DNA of 64,000 nt from Paenibacillus oenotherae (GTDB lineage: Bacteria > Bacillota > Bacilli > Paenibacillales > Paenibacillaceae). Both the position numbers and the translations under genes were made by a program. Within the stretch, counting starts at the first letter, position 1. Every line of letters starts with the position of its first letter. The notes under the pieces are model-generated. The model worked only from the letters and a program-made list of their open reading frames with translations. It searched no databases and was not told the DNA's origin. The stretch spans positions 19,094 through 83,093 of the forward strand of contig NZ_JAHZIJ010000022.1 of the NCBI RefSeq assembly GCF_019443105.1. The letters are read 5' to 3'. Shown here piece by piece: positions 34,277-43,113 of this stretch.

Positions 34277-35071
34277 TTACTTGCTTGCCATACAATCCGA
34301 AATGTCTGCTCCGGTATCGCCGAGAACATACAAATACGTGGTCAAAGCATGATAGCAGGAAATGGAATGCTTGATCGGGAACTGTGTGGAGTCGATCTCC
34401 ATGCTTGGCTCGACATGATGGTAGCCGGCAAGCTCGACCGGAACCTTAGGCACGATATCCGGCTTATTATAAATCCGTGTATTCCGGATCGTCGTTTTCT
34501 GGAAGGCCTCGACAAATTTACGATCCCCCACTCTTGGCGAAGCAAAAGTAATCAGATCAACCGCAAACCCTTTCGTGCTAGCGACAAAGGCATGCAGGGT
34601 AGCAAAAGCGCTGCCCAAGCTGTGGCCCGTCACCGTAAGCTGTTTTCCGGCAGGGAGTCCGTCCAGGTAATTGATCAGCGACACCTCCGGCTTGCTCGCA
34701 TCGACATCTTGCACCTTCATAGACCGGTACAGATTCGTGAATCCCTGTTCCGTCTCCCCGGCATTCGGAACCTCCTTGAACGTCTCCATAATAAACTCGA
34801 AGTCCGACAACCAATCAAGCACACTCTCCGTTCCACGGAAGACGACTGCTTGTTGAAGCGGATTGTCAATCGACTCCGCAATAAAACCAGCGAATTCCAA
34901 ATCCTTCATTCCCAGAATGCCTGGATCCATCGTTATATTGGCAATCCGCTGCCATCCTGCCGGGAAATTAGCTGGCGAGACTGGCTGCCTCGCATTGCTG
35001 TTATACATGTCGTAAGCAATCTCTACGAACTCCCCCCAAAAAATGAATGTTCCGTTCGTTCCATTGTTCAT
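34277..35071 (-). CDS. Class 3 lipase-family protein
   Basis: A 264-residue alpha/beta hydrolase of the Lipase_3 family. The oxyanion-hole motif QQAVVFRGTESVLDWLSDF is near residue 70, the nucleophile elbow TVTGHSLGSAFATLHAF near 148, and the Asp region IYNKPDIVPKVP near 205. No signal peptide is visible, so it is probably intracellular or exported by another route. The start ATG follows GGGAGGAATAGTGTA. The gene is monocistronic between a repeat element and the region preceding the riboswitch. Confidence 0.87.
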   Translation of the reverse strand: MNNGTNGTFIFWGEFVEIAYDMYNSNARQPVSPANFPAGWQRIANITMDPGILGMKDLEFAGFIAESIDNPLQQAVVFRGTESVLDWLSDFEFIMETFKEVPNAGETEQGFTNLYRSMKVQDVDASKPEVSLINYLDGLPAGKQLTVTGHSLGSAFATLHAFVASTKGFAVDLITFASPRVGDRKFVEAFQKTTIRNTRIYNKPDIVPKVPVELAGYHHVEPSMEIDSTQFPIKHSISCYHALTTYLYVLGDTGADISDCMASK

Positions 35072-35344
35072 TACACTATTCCTCCCATATAGTTATACTT
35101 TAAAATCATTATTTTTATTGCACCCTTCATTTCATTCTATAATAAATGGTAATATCCCTTTAATTTCTATGTTAATTTTTATAACTTAATCTTTTCATAC
35201 GAGGCGATATTCACTGCATGCCTTTCTGGCAAGCTTCGGTCATAATTGCTGATGCCGCTCCTGCTTGCCGTTCATAAATAAATTTAGTCATACCAAGATT
35301 ACAGGTTGTCTGCTAGAATGTTAGATAGCAAACAAAAATCGTTA

Positions 35345-35530
35345 TCGATGAGGTGCCCTTGCAACGCAAGCAAGGGGTAACAGGGAATCGGGTGCAAATC
35401 CCGAGCGGTCCCGCCACTGTAATCGGGGAGCTGCTTCCAAGATGTCACTCGGCCTTTGGGCCGGGGAAGGCGGAAGCCGTGCAGATCCGAGAGCCAGGAG
35501 ACCTACCTCAGACGATTACACCAAGTTTCC
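35345..35530 (+). ncRNA. Cobalamin (adenosylcobalamin) riboswitch
   Basis: Canonical cobalamin aptamer sequence is visible: the GGTGCCC start, AGGGAATCGGGTGC, CCCGCCACTG, and the B12 box region GAGCCAGGAGACCTACC near 35488-35506. It is followed by an intrinsic terminator and then the cobalt transporter genes. Binding of B12 should favour termination and so repress cobalt uptake. Confidence 0.92.
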
Positions 35531-35607
35531 TTCGCGGAGAGGAGAGGTGTGCGTAGAGCTGGATTGGCAATGGGATCGCTCCCGTTGTCTATTGTTACGT
35601 ACTCCGG

Positions 35608-35635
35608 GACCGATCCTTTACGGATTGGTCTTTTT
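35608..35635 (+). terminator. Riboswitch expression-platform terminator
   Basis: GACCGATCC (35608-35616) pairs with GGATTGGTC (35622-35630), with a five-base loop, followed by TTTTT. It lies between the aptamer and cbiM, 40 bp before the start codon. Confidence 0.8.
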
Positions 35636-35674
35636 GTGTTGTTGTGCTGACTATTATTGAGGAGGAATTAACGT

Positions 35675-36442
35675 ATGAAAGCAAGAAAGTCTGTCAGCCT
35701 GCTGCTTCTGGTTATGGGATTCACCGCATTTCTGCTTGTGAATGAGCCCCAGTCAGCGTATGCCATGCACATTATGGAAGGGTTCCTTCCCGTTGGCTGG
35801 GCCCTGTTCTGGTGGGCTCTGTTCATTCCATTCTTCGTCCTGGGGCTGCGGGCCATCGCCCGTATTACACGAGAGACCCCTGAGCTCAAGCTTATGCTTG
35901 GTTTAGCCGGAGCATTCACCTTTGTGCTGTCCGCGCTCAAAATTCCATCCGTCACAGGGAGCAGCTCCCATCCTACCGGAACCGGACTCGGCACGGTTAT
36001 GTTCGGCCCCCTTCCCATGAGCGTGCTTGGCTCTATCGTCCTGTTATTCCAGGCCGTGCTGCTTGCACATGGCGGCATTACGACACTGGGCGCCAATGCG
36101 TTCTCCATGGCGGTCTGCGGCCCGATCGTCGGCTATGCGGTATACAAATGGCTGATGAAATCGACCGGCAAGCAACTGATGGCGATCTTCTTCGCAGCAG
36201 CGCTCGCCGACCTGACGACTTATGTTGTTACATCGCTGCAGCTTTCCCTTGCTTTTCCCGCAGAGAGCGGCGGCATTCTGGCTTCCTTCGTGAAGTTCGG
36301 CGGCATCTTCGCCACAACGCAAATTCCGCTAGCCGTCAGCGAGGGCCTGCTGACCGTCCTGATCTGGAATTGGCTGAAATCCAACAGCTCTGAAGAATTA
36401 TCGATTCTTGAACGCAGAATGAAAGGAGCCCACCAAGCATGA
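35675..36442 (+). CDS. cbiM: Cobalt ECF transporter S component CbiM
   Basis: A 255-residue membrane protein. The N-terminus has a cleavable signal-like segment, and the mature end is [17 protein letters not shown], whose N-terminal Met-His residues bind Co2+ in CbiM. About seven hydrophobic helices follow. It captures cobalt for the energy-coupling-factor complex with CbiN, CbiQ and CbiO. The start has GAGGAGGAATTAACGT upstream. Expression is under the cobalamin riboswitch. Confidence 0.94.
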   Translation: MKARKSVSLLLLVMGFTAFLLVNEPQSAYAMHIMEGFLPVGWALFWWALFIPFFVLGLRAIARITRETPELKLMLGLAGAFTFVLSALKIPSVTGSSSHPTGTGLGTVMFGPLPMSVLGSIVLLFQAVLLAHGGITTLGANAFSMAVCGPIVGYAVYKWLMKSTGKQLMAIFFAAALADLTTYVVTSLQLSLAFPAESGGILASFVKFGGIFATTQIPLAVSEGLLTVLIWNWLKSNSSEELSILERRMKGAHQA

Positions 36443-36726
36443 GATTAGCAACCCGGAACATTCTGCTTCTAACCGCTGTCATTCTGCTCGCAGTTCTCCC
36501 TCTGCTGCTGGTTAATGGCGAGTTCGGCGGCGCGGACGATGCAGCCGAAGCATTGATTCAAGAGATCCATCCCTCCTATGAGCCATGGTTCTCTTCCTTC
36601 TTCGAGCTGCCGTCGGAGACAGAGAGCATGCTGTTCGCCCTTCAGGCCGCTATCGGAGCAGGTATAATCTGTTACGCTATCGGTTACTTCAAAGGCAAAT
36701 CCGTTACCAAAACAAAAGCAAAATGA
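36439..36726 (+). CDS. cbiN: Cobalt transporter accessory subunit CbiN
   Basis: A 95-residue protein with two transmembrane helices (residues ~8-25 and ~70-88) and an extracytoplasmic loop ([20 protein letters not shown]). It couples with CbiM to load cobalt. Its ATG overlaps the cbiM stop and its own stop overlaps the cbiQ start, giving full translational coupling. Confidence 0.9.
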   Translation: MRLATRNILLLTAVILLAVLPLLLVNGEFGGADDAAEALIQEIHPSYEPWFSSFFELPSETESMLFALQAAIGAGIICYAIGYFKGKSVTKTKAK

Positions 36727-37466
36727 TCAAGCTGATCGATACGCTTTCTTACAGCAATGCGCTGCGACCTGTATCTCCTCTATGGAAATGCGGATTCGCA
36801 GCGGCACTGCTTCTATTATCCTATGTGACCCATCCACAGATTCAGCTGTGCATTCTGCTGTGGATGCTAATATGGATAATCGGTTATGCGGGAATTCCCG
36901 CCAAGTACTGCTTGCTGCTGCTGGGGAGCTCCTGCTTGTTCTACCTCGCCAGCTTGCCTGCACTAATCGTAGAATTCAAGGCATGGACTATTTACATCTC
37001 CGATAATGGCGTTCAGACGGTGGCGGTCTTATTCTGCCGCATGATCGCATGCCTGTCCGCGATGCTCTTCATCATTCTGACCACGCCGATCTCGCAGCTG
37101 CTTCAAGTCATGCGCAAGCTGAGAGTGCCCGCGCTTGTTCTGGAGCTGATGCTGATCACTTACCGCTTTCTGTTCTTGTTTCTGGATACCGCGCAGGATA
37201 TGTACGTTGCCCAGCGGGCACGCGGGGGCCAATACGGATTTAAGAGCAAGCTCCGGGACACCGCCGTTATCGTGGTGCGGCTGTTCGCCAAGACGATGCA
37301 ACGCTACAGAGGCTTGTCCCATGGCTTGATCTCGCGCGGGTTCACCGACGAGATCAAGCCGGCCCCCTATGAGGCCGGGGCTCTGCCGCTGCGGTTCCGT
37401 CTGGAGATGGGTATTGGCATTGTTATTTTACTGCTGGGAGAGAGCTGGCTTCGATGGGGGATGTAG
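36723..37466 (+). CDS. cbiQ: Cobalt ECF transporter transmembrane subunit CbiQ
   Basis: A ~247-residue T component with about five hydrophobic segments. The coupling motif with Ala-Arg-Gly, VAQRARGGQYGFKSK, lies near residue 160, and the second helix motif RYRGLSHGLISRGF near 195. I use the ATG at 36723 ([12 protein letters not shown]), overlapping the cbiN stop as ATGA; the frame is open 46 codons upstream without support. It transmits ATP hydrolysis by CbiO to CbiM. Confidence 0.92.
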   Translation: MIKLIDTLSYSNALRPVSPLWKCGFAAALLLLSYVTHPQIQLCILLWMLIWIIGYAGIPAKYCLLLLGSSCLFYLASLPALIVEFKAWTIYISDNGVQTVAVLFCRMIACLSAMLFIILTTPISQLLQVMRKLRVPALVLELMLITYRFLFLFLDTAQDMYVAQRARGGQYGFKSKLRDTAVIVVRLFAKTMQRYRGLSHGLISRGFTDEIKPAPYEAGALPLRFRLEMGIGIVILLLGESWLRWGM

Positions 37467-37470
37467 CGAG

Positions 37471-38307
37471 ATGAAATCGATAATGGAAGTGGATGAGGTT
37501 CGTTACCGATATGCCGGAACGGATAAGGAGGCCTTGAAGGGACTGAGCCTGCGAATACCCGAGGGCAAAAGAACGGCGATATGCGGCCACAATGGCTCGG
37601 GCAAATCGACTTTATTCCTGCATGCCATAGGCATCTATCGGCCGCAATCGGGCCAAGTGAGATGGAAGGGCCAGCCCGTCAGCTATCGGCCAGGCGATCT
37701 CCGCGAGCTGCGGCGCAAGGTCGGGCTTGTCTTTCAGGATCCTGAGCAGCAGCTCATCCTGAATACGCCCTATGAGGACATCGCTTACGGCATGCGCAAT
37801 GCTGGCCTGCCGGAACCCGACATTCGGGCCCGTACGGAACGAATGATCTCCTCCATGGGGCTGCAGCCTTGGGCGGATACACCGCTGCATCACCTCAGCC
37901 TCGGCATGAAGAAAAGAACCGCTCTTGCAGGCGTTCTGGCTCTGGAGCCGGAGCTGCTGCTGCTGGATGAGCCCACCGCTTACCTGGACCGCAAGTCCGA
38001 GGGGCAGCTCATCGAGGAGCTGAACCGGATTCATGCAGAGGGCATAACGATCGCTATGGCTACCCATGACATGAATCTGGCCTATTGCTGGGCCGACTGG
38101 ATTCTCGTGATGGATCGGGGACAATGCGTCATGGCAGGTACCCCGCACGAAGTGTTCGGGCAGGAGCAGCACATCCAGTCGCTGGGCCTGGAGCTGCCCC
38201 TGCTCTACGAGGTCTGGCAGGCGCTGCCCTCGGCAATAAGAAGAGAGGCGGCCCCGCCCAGAAGCATCGACTCGCTCAAACGCTATTTGTCCGGCAATTT
38301 CGGCTAA
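37471..38307 (+). CDS. cbiO: Cobalt ECF transporter ATPase CbiO
   Basis: A ~278-residue ATPase. Walker A GHNGSGKSTLFLHAIG is near residue 39, Q-loop VFQDPEQQL near 85, signature LSLGMKKRTALAGVLALEP near 140 and Walker B LLLLDEPTAYLD near 162. The start is the ATG of MKSIMEVDEVRYRY, 4 bp after cbiQ. The last gene of the operon, followed by a hairpin terminator. Confidence 0.93.
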   Translation: MKSIMEVDEVRYRYAGTDKEALKGLSLRIPEGKRTAICGHNGSGKSTLFLHAIGIYRPQSGQVRWKGQPVSYRPGDLRELRRKVGLVFQDPEQQLILNTPYEDIAYGMRNAGLPEPDIRARTERMISSMGLQPWADTPLHHLSLGMKKRTALAGVLALEPELLLLDEPTAYLDRKSEGQLIEELNRIHAEGITIAMATHDMNLAYCWADWILVMDRGQCVMAGTPHEVFGQEQHIQSLGLELPLLYEVWQALPSAIRREAAPPRSIDSLKRYLSGNFG

Positions 38308-38334
38308 CAGAGGGCGCGTTATTGAATTTATAAA

Positions 38335-38397
38335 AGAAGCCCTCCTTTTAAATGGCTGCTCGACACTTCCATTTTACCAAGGCGGGGCTTCTATTTG
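38335..38397 (+). terminator. Terminator of the cbiMNQO operon
   Basis: AGAAGCCC (38335-38342) pairs with GGGCTTCT (38385-38392) around a longer partly paired loop, followed by ATTTGTTTG. It begins 28 bp past the cbiO stop. Confidence 0.6.
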
Positions 38398-38530
38398 TTT
38401 GTGTTCAGTGCATTATGAGAACCCCCTTTTTCAAAAAACGCTTTGAACAAGGATGTCGATGGACTACCCTACTCGGGAAGCGGGGAATGGCAGGTGTAAA
38501 GAGCGCAGAAGGCAGAGCGACGACCAGCGG

Positions 38531-38740
38531 AGTAAAAAGCCTGCGAATGTGCATGCATTTCGGTTAGAAGACGCTGGAATGGTAAAATTACTGCGATCAT
38601 GCAGGAATTTATAGAGAAAGTCGCTGATTGAGGGAAACTAAAGTGAAATGCATGCACGCTGGCAGGCATTTCACCTTCATCAAGTCAAAAGTGAGCAAAA
38701 ACCTGCGGTTTCGCATGTTTCCTCTAGCTCGCTTCTCGCT
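38531..38740 (+). repeat. Four-hairpin intergenic repeat, copy 4
   Basis: Left arms begin at 38540, 38590, 38651 and 38702: spacings 50, 61 and 51. Some left arms have one base changed (ACTGC, CATGC). Sequence between the hairpins (TTTCGGTTAGAAGACGC, GTCGCTGATTGAGGG) matches copy 2 at many positions. It lies in the 630-bp gene-free stretch between cbiO and the DUF4173 gene. Confidence 0.8.
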
Positions 38741-38852
38741 ATTCGTCATGTCTCGGCGGCGTTAGGTCTTGTAAAAGGCATTTCCGGGGGACAGTTTGTC
38801 CCTCATGCTCCGGCGACAAGAGCCGAGACTGCTCCATTCATACTGAACTATT

Positions 38853-38901
38853 AGCGTTCTAATTAATCCTTCCGTAGATATATAGGATAGAACGCTCTTT
38901 T
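38853..38901 (+). terminator. Putative terminator hairpin
   Basis: AGCGTTCT (38853-38860) and AGAACGCT (38889-38896) form an 8-bp stem followed by CTTTTG on the plus strand. It is 40 bp from the DUF4173 stop and could act in either direction. Confidence 0.45.
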
Positions 38902-38939
38902 GCGTGTGCTGTAGAGAAGCGAATAACCCACCCCTTCAT

Positions 38940-40433
38940 TCACTTCGAATAATATGCCTCAAGTGCTTGTTCCGCCCGGTAGCGGGCCCGATTAAATGAA
39001 GGCCAATCATGATCTGTCCGGGATAAACGTCCCCAGTTTCTTTTTAGATAATACTTCATGTCCGGGTATTCCTCCTGTCCGAAGGAAGCGAGCAGCGGGA
39101 TCGCATCTGATGACAAGCGGCTTAAATACGAAGCGTCGATTTGTCCGGTTGTCCGGAACCGGTCGATATTATTCTGCGCAATAATGACATCCATCCCGAT
39201 ATAATTCACGGCCAAGTACGCAAGCAGGCTGATAACGATGTAACATTTCGCCAGAGAGATGCGCTTGATCGCAATGCATAGACAGGCTGTAATCAGCAGC
39301 AGACCCAGGTAGATCATAAAGGCATGAACGAGAAATCGAATATAGGTGTAGCCATACTTCGCCTCGTAGAGATCCAGCCGCATGTAAGCTGAGTAGAGCA
39401 TGACAGCCGAGCAGGCAATCAGCAAATAAAGCATGTAACGGTTCATTGTAATGAGCGTCCCGCCCCCTCGTCCGCCGAAGGCCATTGTGCAGAGGATAAT
39501 AGAAAAGTTGATGACCGATACCGCAACCAGCTCGATAAAACCGCTCCTCGCATACTCGGCGTAGGACTTGTCAGCCGGCAGCCCCCCATCCCAAGCGCCA
39601 AACAGATAAGAGAACTGAATGATCACGAACATCACATATACGATATTGATCGCAATTAATACGGTAGCGATAATAATAGGATCAAGCTGGCGTCTGTCTG
39701 GGCTTTCCTCCGCTTCTCCGTTCTCCTCCCACTCGTATTTCTTTGGATGAAGGAACCCTCTTAAATAAGCGAACATGACATTACCTGCAATGATGACCCA
39801 TGCGAGCCGTACCAACCCCTCACCTAGTGACAGCCCTCCCACCCAATAGGGAAATCGGGTAAGGGCAAGATGGAACATCCCGTCTGCAGAAGATAACAAC
39901 AGGAGGATGACGAATAGCAATGGCACCGCAATCGACAAGCCAATCAGCACCTTGCTCATCACTTCCTTCTGGCGGCTGCCCAGCTTGCGGCTGACAGAAT
40001 GCCTGGCAACCTTCGTTGCAGCAGGCCAGTGGCGGAATAACTGTGGAATAGCATAATCCATCACATCGGTGAAGAGGCGGATATGATCCCAGGACAGTTT
40101 GCGGAAGCTCAGCATCAGCGTCAAATGCAGACAAATGAGCGCGGGGATGACCACTAGATTCAGTCCGTAGAAGACAGGATTGTCAAACCACACATACGTC
40201 ATCGAGAGCATCATAATGCTGCCGAACAACATCCAGCCGTACCCCGGAGGATGCTGCTGAATCCGGTCCTTGGCGAACAGAAGCATATACAGATAGAAGC
40301 AGATAACGAAGATCGGGTAGGATACACCGAGCAGATTGCCATAAAATAAATATTGATGAAGCACAGCCAGAGCAAACGCGGCAATCAGTGCCGCAAGAGG
40401 CCGTTTTGAAGCATGCTGAAGCGTCGGACCCAT
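38940..40433 (-). CDS. DUF4173-family polytopic membrane protein
   Basis: A 497-residue protein with about 11-12 hydrophobic segments spread along its length. Residues ~215-240 hold a charged loop (HPKKYEWEENGEAEESPDRR). The segment SYAEYARSGFIELVAVSVIN near residue 300 and the C-terminal soluble tail with ASYLSRLSSDAIPLL match the DUF4173/DUF4153 type. The function of the family is not known to me. It is monocistronic. A 37-base sequence just upstream (40455-40491) recurs upstream of the SgrR-like gene. Confidence 0.75.
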   Translation of the reverse strand: MGPTLQHASKRPLAALIAAFALAVLHQYLFYGNLLGVSYPIFVICFYLYMLLFAKDRIQQHPPGYGWMLFGSIMMLSMTYVWFDNPVFYGLNLVVIPALICLHLTLMLSFRKLSWDHIRLFTDVMDYAIPQLFRHWPAATKVARHSVSRKLGSRQKEVMSKVLIGLSIAVPLLFVILLLLSSADGMFHLALTRFPYWVGGLSLGEGLVRLAWVIIAGNVMFAYLRGFLHPKKYEWEENGEAEESPDRRQLDPIIIATVLIAINIVYVMFVIIQFSYLFGAWDGGLPADKSYAEYARSGFIELVAVSVINFSIILCTMAFGGRGGGTLITMNRYMLYLLIACSAVMLYSAYMRLDLYEAKYGYTYIRFLVHAFMIYLGLLLITACLCIAIKRISLAKCYIVISLLAYLAVNYIGMDVIIAQNNIDRFRTTGQIDASYLSRLSSDAIPLLASFGQEEYPDMKYYLKRNWGRLSRTDHDWPSFNRARYRAEQALEAYYSK

Positions 40434-40454
40434 TGGTATATACCCCCAGAATTG

Positions 40455-40491
40455 GACTATCTAATCTTCATTCTAGCTACTAAAATAAGAA
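40455..40491. repeat. 37-base direct repeat, copy a
   Basis: It starts GACTATCTAATCTTC and ends TAAAATAAGAA, and matches 41255-41291 at 31 of 37 positions. The two copies lie 800 bp apart, each 20-50 bp upstream of a gene (DUF4173 and SgrR-like, divergent). Confidence 0.6.
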
Positions 40492-40737
40492 TATAAATAG
40501 AAATTATTCATGCATTAATTTCGTATTTTAGAGCCGTTTATTTTCCGAATGCGAAGGAACCGGAACGCTCTGTGAACCCGTGATTCGGCGACCGGGTGAC
40601 CGGGTGACCCCGCCAGCGGCGAGGGGATCTGGAGGTCTGGGGACCTCGTGATCCAGAGGGCTCACGACTCAGAGATCCGGCCGGGCTGCCGAAGTAAGTC
40701 CAGTGGATCTGCTGACGAGGTTAGTGGCAGAAAAGTG

Positions 40738-40922
40738 GTATTCCTGCGTAAATGCAGGAATTTCGGTTAAAATAGGCGATATATAGTAAAATTCCTGCGA
40801 ATATGCAGGAATATGGAGAAAAATGATCCCGTTTCAGGAAATAAGGCAAAAATCCCTGCACTTTGGCAGGCATTTTCGCTCTAGCAAGCCGAAACGAGAA
40901 CAAGCCTGCTCTTATGCATGCA
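40738..40922 (+). repeat. Four-hairpin intergenic repeat, copy 5
   Basis: CCTGC arms begin at 40743, 40794, 40855 and 40905: spacings 51, 61 and 50. The first two hairpins are perfect (ATTCCTGC...GCAGGAAT). Upstream, 40560-40700 is GC-rich with no gene, and contains short GACCGGGTGACCGGG-like repeats. Confidence 0.8.
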
Positions 40923-40931
40923 TTTACACAC

Positions 40932-41110
40932 GCACGTACTCATACACTTTCGCACACACTTACGTCACGCACGTACTCACACACTTTCGCACACACTTAC
41001 GTCACGCACGTACTCATACACTTTCGCGCACATTTACTCTCACGCACGTACTCATACACTTTCGCACACACTTTCGTCACACACGTACTCATACACTTTC
41101 GCATGCTCTT
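40932..41110. repeat. 37/38-bp tandem repeat array
   Basis: Five units of GCACGTACTCATACACTTTC plus a variable CACACACTTACGTCAC tail start at 40932, 40969, 41006, 41044 and 41081. All six frames give only low-complexity His/Thr-rich translations without RBS, so I regard it as non-coding. It directly follows repeat copy 5. Confidence 0.85.
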
Positions 41111-41254
41111 ACTCACGCTCTTACACCACTCACTTACGTCACTCACTTACGCTGGAATCATCGCAACCTGTTCGCAACCTGTTCGCGGCCGTTTATGGAA
41201 TTGATCCCATAATAGGCAACCGCAGCTCATTCATTGCCAATACCTTCACATACT

Positions 41255-41291
41255 GACTATCTACTCTCTATTCAAGCTGGTAAAATAAGAA
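41255..41291. repeat. 37-base direct repeat, copy b
   Basis: Partner of 40455-40491, 31 of 37 positions identical. It lies 46 bp before the SgrR-like start and may contain a shared promoter or operator, or mark the edges of an inserted 800-bp segment. Confidence 0.6.
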
Positions 41292-41336
41292 AAATAATAG
41301 CGGAATGTGCTGCATATTTTGAAAGGCGATGATTCC

Positions 41337-43022
41337 ATGAAACTCCATAACCAGTTCCTGCGGCTGCACTCCCGTTGCAACGACAATAATGTCATCTCCA
41401 TTACACTCGGTGACATAGCGAAGATATTGGATTGCACGCACCGCAATGCGATGATGATTATCAACCATATGGCGGAGCTCGGATGGATCACCTGGACCTC
41501 CCAGCGCGGAAGAGGACGCCGCTCTACACTGCACTTTCTCGTTCAGCCGCAGGAGATTGCGGTGCAATCCATGATGGAGGCCATCAATCGCAAAGACATC
41601 AAGCGCGCGCTTGACGGCATCAGCTACCATACGCAATCATCAGTGCTTCAGGAGCATCTGCAGGGATGGCTGCTGACTTACTTCGGGCAGCATTCCGAGA
41701 TCAGGAGAGACCGGCAGATCGACACGCTGAGACTGCCCATTCGGGAGCAGATTGGAACCGTTGATCCGCTCTATATGAATCTGTTGGCCGAATCCTTCAT
41801 CTCCAGCCATGTGTTCGACGGACTCCTCCGCAGAAGCAACGGCTCCGATGAGGAGATATTGCCGAATATTGCGCACGCTTGGGATGTAGATCAGAGCCGC
41901 ACCGTCTGGACCTTCTTCCTGCGCAAGGAGGTGCTGTTCCATAACGGCAGAATTATGACGGCCGAGGATGTTGTCTATACCTTCGAGCGTTTAATCCATA
42001 CCTCGCGCAGAACGTTGTACAGCTCTATTTTCAGACTGATCCGCTCTATTCGGGCTCTCACGCCAACTACGGTCAGAATCGAGCTCAAGGAGCCCAACGA
42101 GCTGTTCCTGCCGTTCCTGTGCACCAGCCGTGCGGCAATCGTTCCACGAGACTTGGAGCAGTTGGGAGAAGCGGGATTCGGCATTAAACCGGTAGGTACT
42201 GGGCCATTCAAGGTGACGGAGATGAATGAGAGCCTTTGCTCGCTGGAGGTGTTCGCGCATTATTTTCGGGGAAGGGCCCATCTTGATCGTGTGGAGATCG
42301 TTCATGTGCCGTGGGATATGATGCCGGGCAGCAGCCAGGCTGCCGACAGCCTGTCGCCCTTTCATCTGATTCATAACTCTGCTTCTGCCGGGGACGAATG
42401 GAGCCATCTCCATTCCGACGTCTCGGTGCGCAAATTCATTACATGCAATACCAAAAAAACCGGACCGCTAAGCGATCCGGCTATTCGAGCCCATGTGCTG
42501 TCCTGCTTGAGGGGAGAAGCGGCTGAGCAACGGCAATCGCTGCAGGGCTGCGCACTGCAAATTGCTACGATTCCGCAATACAGACAGGATGCGGAATTCG
42601 CTGCCGAGATCTTGATGAAGCAAGGCTGCGACTGTTCCGTCCTTGCCGCTTCACCGGAGGAGTTCAAAGGCGCCGTCCGCCTGGAATCCGACCTTATTCT
42701 CTTCGCATTTGTCCGCGATCGCGATGAACAGCTTCGCCTGTTCGATCTCTACCTGACGATAGCCGAGCATGTGGAGGCGCATACCCGAATCGATATCGAG
42801 ACCTCGCTGCGCAGCATAGCGCGCGCACGCGATCCGCAAGCCAGAGCGTACGGGTTCAAGGAGATCGAGACCCGTCTGCTGCAAGAGCAGCAGCTGTTTA
42901 TTATGTCGGAGAGACCGGTTCAGACCGCTTATCTGCCCTCTGTTCGAGGTGTAACATTCAATTCGCAGGGCTGGGTGGATCTAAGGAATGTCTGGTTTCC
43001 TCCGGTCTCAACCCTTACATAA
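41337..43022 (+). CDS. SgrR-family regulator with solute-binding domain
   Basis: A ~561-residue protein. Residues ~1-100 form an SgrR_N winged helix domain (NVISITLGDIAKILDCTHRN, MAELGWITWTSQRGRGRRST). Residues ~150-500 form a SBP_bac_5-like oligopeptide-binding fold (ESFISSHVFDGLLRRSNGSD, NGRIMTAEDVVYTFERLIHT, GTGPFKVTEMN). It lacks a signal peptide, so the solute-binding domain acts as an intracellular sensor. The start chosen is the ATG after AAAGGCGATGATTCC. SgrR of E. coli responds to sugar-phosphate stress, but Paenibacillus homologues often sit next to transport genes; none is adjacent here. Confidence 0.85.
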   Translation: MKLHNQFLRLHSRCNDNNVISITLGDIAKILDCTHRNAMMIINHMAELGWITWTSQRGRGRRSTLHFLVQPQEIAVQSMMEAINRKDIKRALDGISYHTQSSVLQEHLQGWLLTYFGQHSEIRRDRQIDTLRLPIREQIGTVDPLYMNLLAESFISSHVFDGLLRRSNGSDEEILPNIAHAWDVDQSRTVWTFFLRKEVLFHNGRIMTAEDVVYTFERLIHTSRRTLYSSIFRLIRSIRALTPTTVRIELKEPNELFLPFLCTSRAAIVPRDLEQLGEAGFGIKPVGTGPFKVTEMNESLCSLEVFAHYFRGRAHLDRVEIVHVPWDMMPGSSQAADSLSPFHLIHNSASAGDEWSHLHSDVSVRKFITCNTKKTGPLSDPAIRAHVLSCLRGEAAEQRQSLQGCALQIATIPQYRQDAEFAAEILMKQGCDCSVLAASPEEFKGAVRLESDLILFAFVRDRDEQLRLFDLYLTIAEHVEAHTRIDIETSLRSIARARDPQARAYGFKEIETRLLQEQQLFIMSERPVQTAYLPSVRGVTFNSQGWVDLRNVWFPPVSTLT

Positions 43023-43074
43023 CGGGCGATATGTGCTGGCTGTCAACCACACGCGCATGGCTCATGGCAGGTTC

Positions 43075-43112
43075 CGCCTACGCATACGCATACGCCTACG
43101 CCTACGCCTACA
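43075..43112. repeat. Hexanucleotide CCTACG/CATACG tandem repeat
   Basis: Six to seven 6-bp units (CCTACG or CATACG) lie between the SgrR-like stop and the converging restriction gene stop. A simple sequence repeat with no coding role seen. Confidence 0.7.
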
Positions 43113-43113
43113 C

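Noticed and set aside
40823-41256. His/Thr-rich open frames over the 37-bp tandem repeats
   Set aside because: All three frames are open because of the repeat; there is no RBS and the product is low complexity.
42900-43113. Possible transporter gene partner for the SgrR-like regulator
   Set aside because: Only ~90 bp of hexanucleotide repeats separate it from the converging restriction gene; no further coding frame exists.
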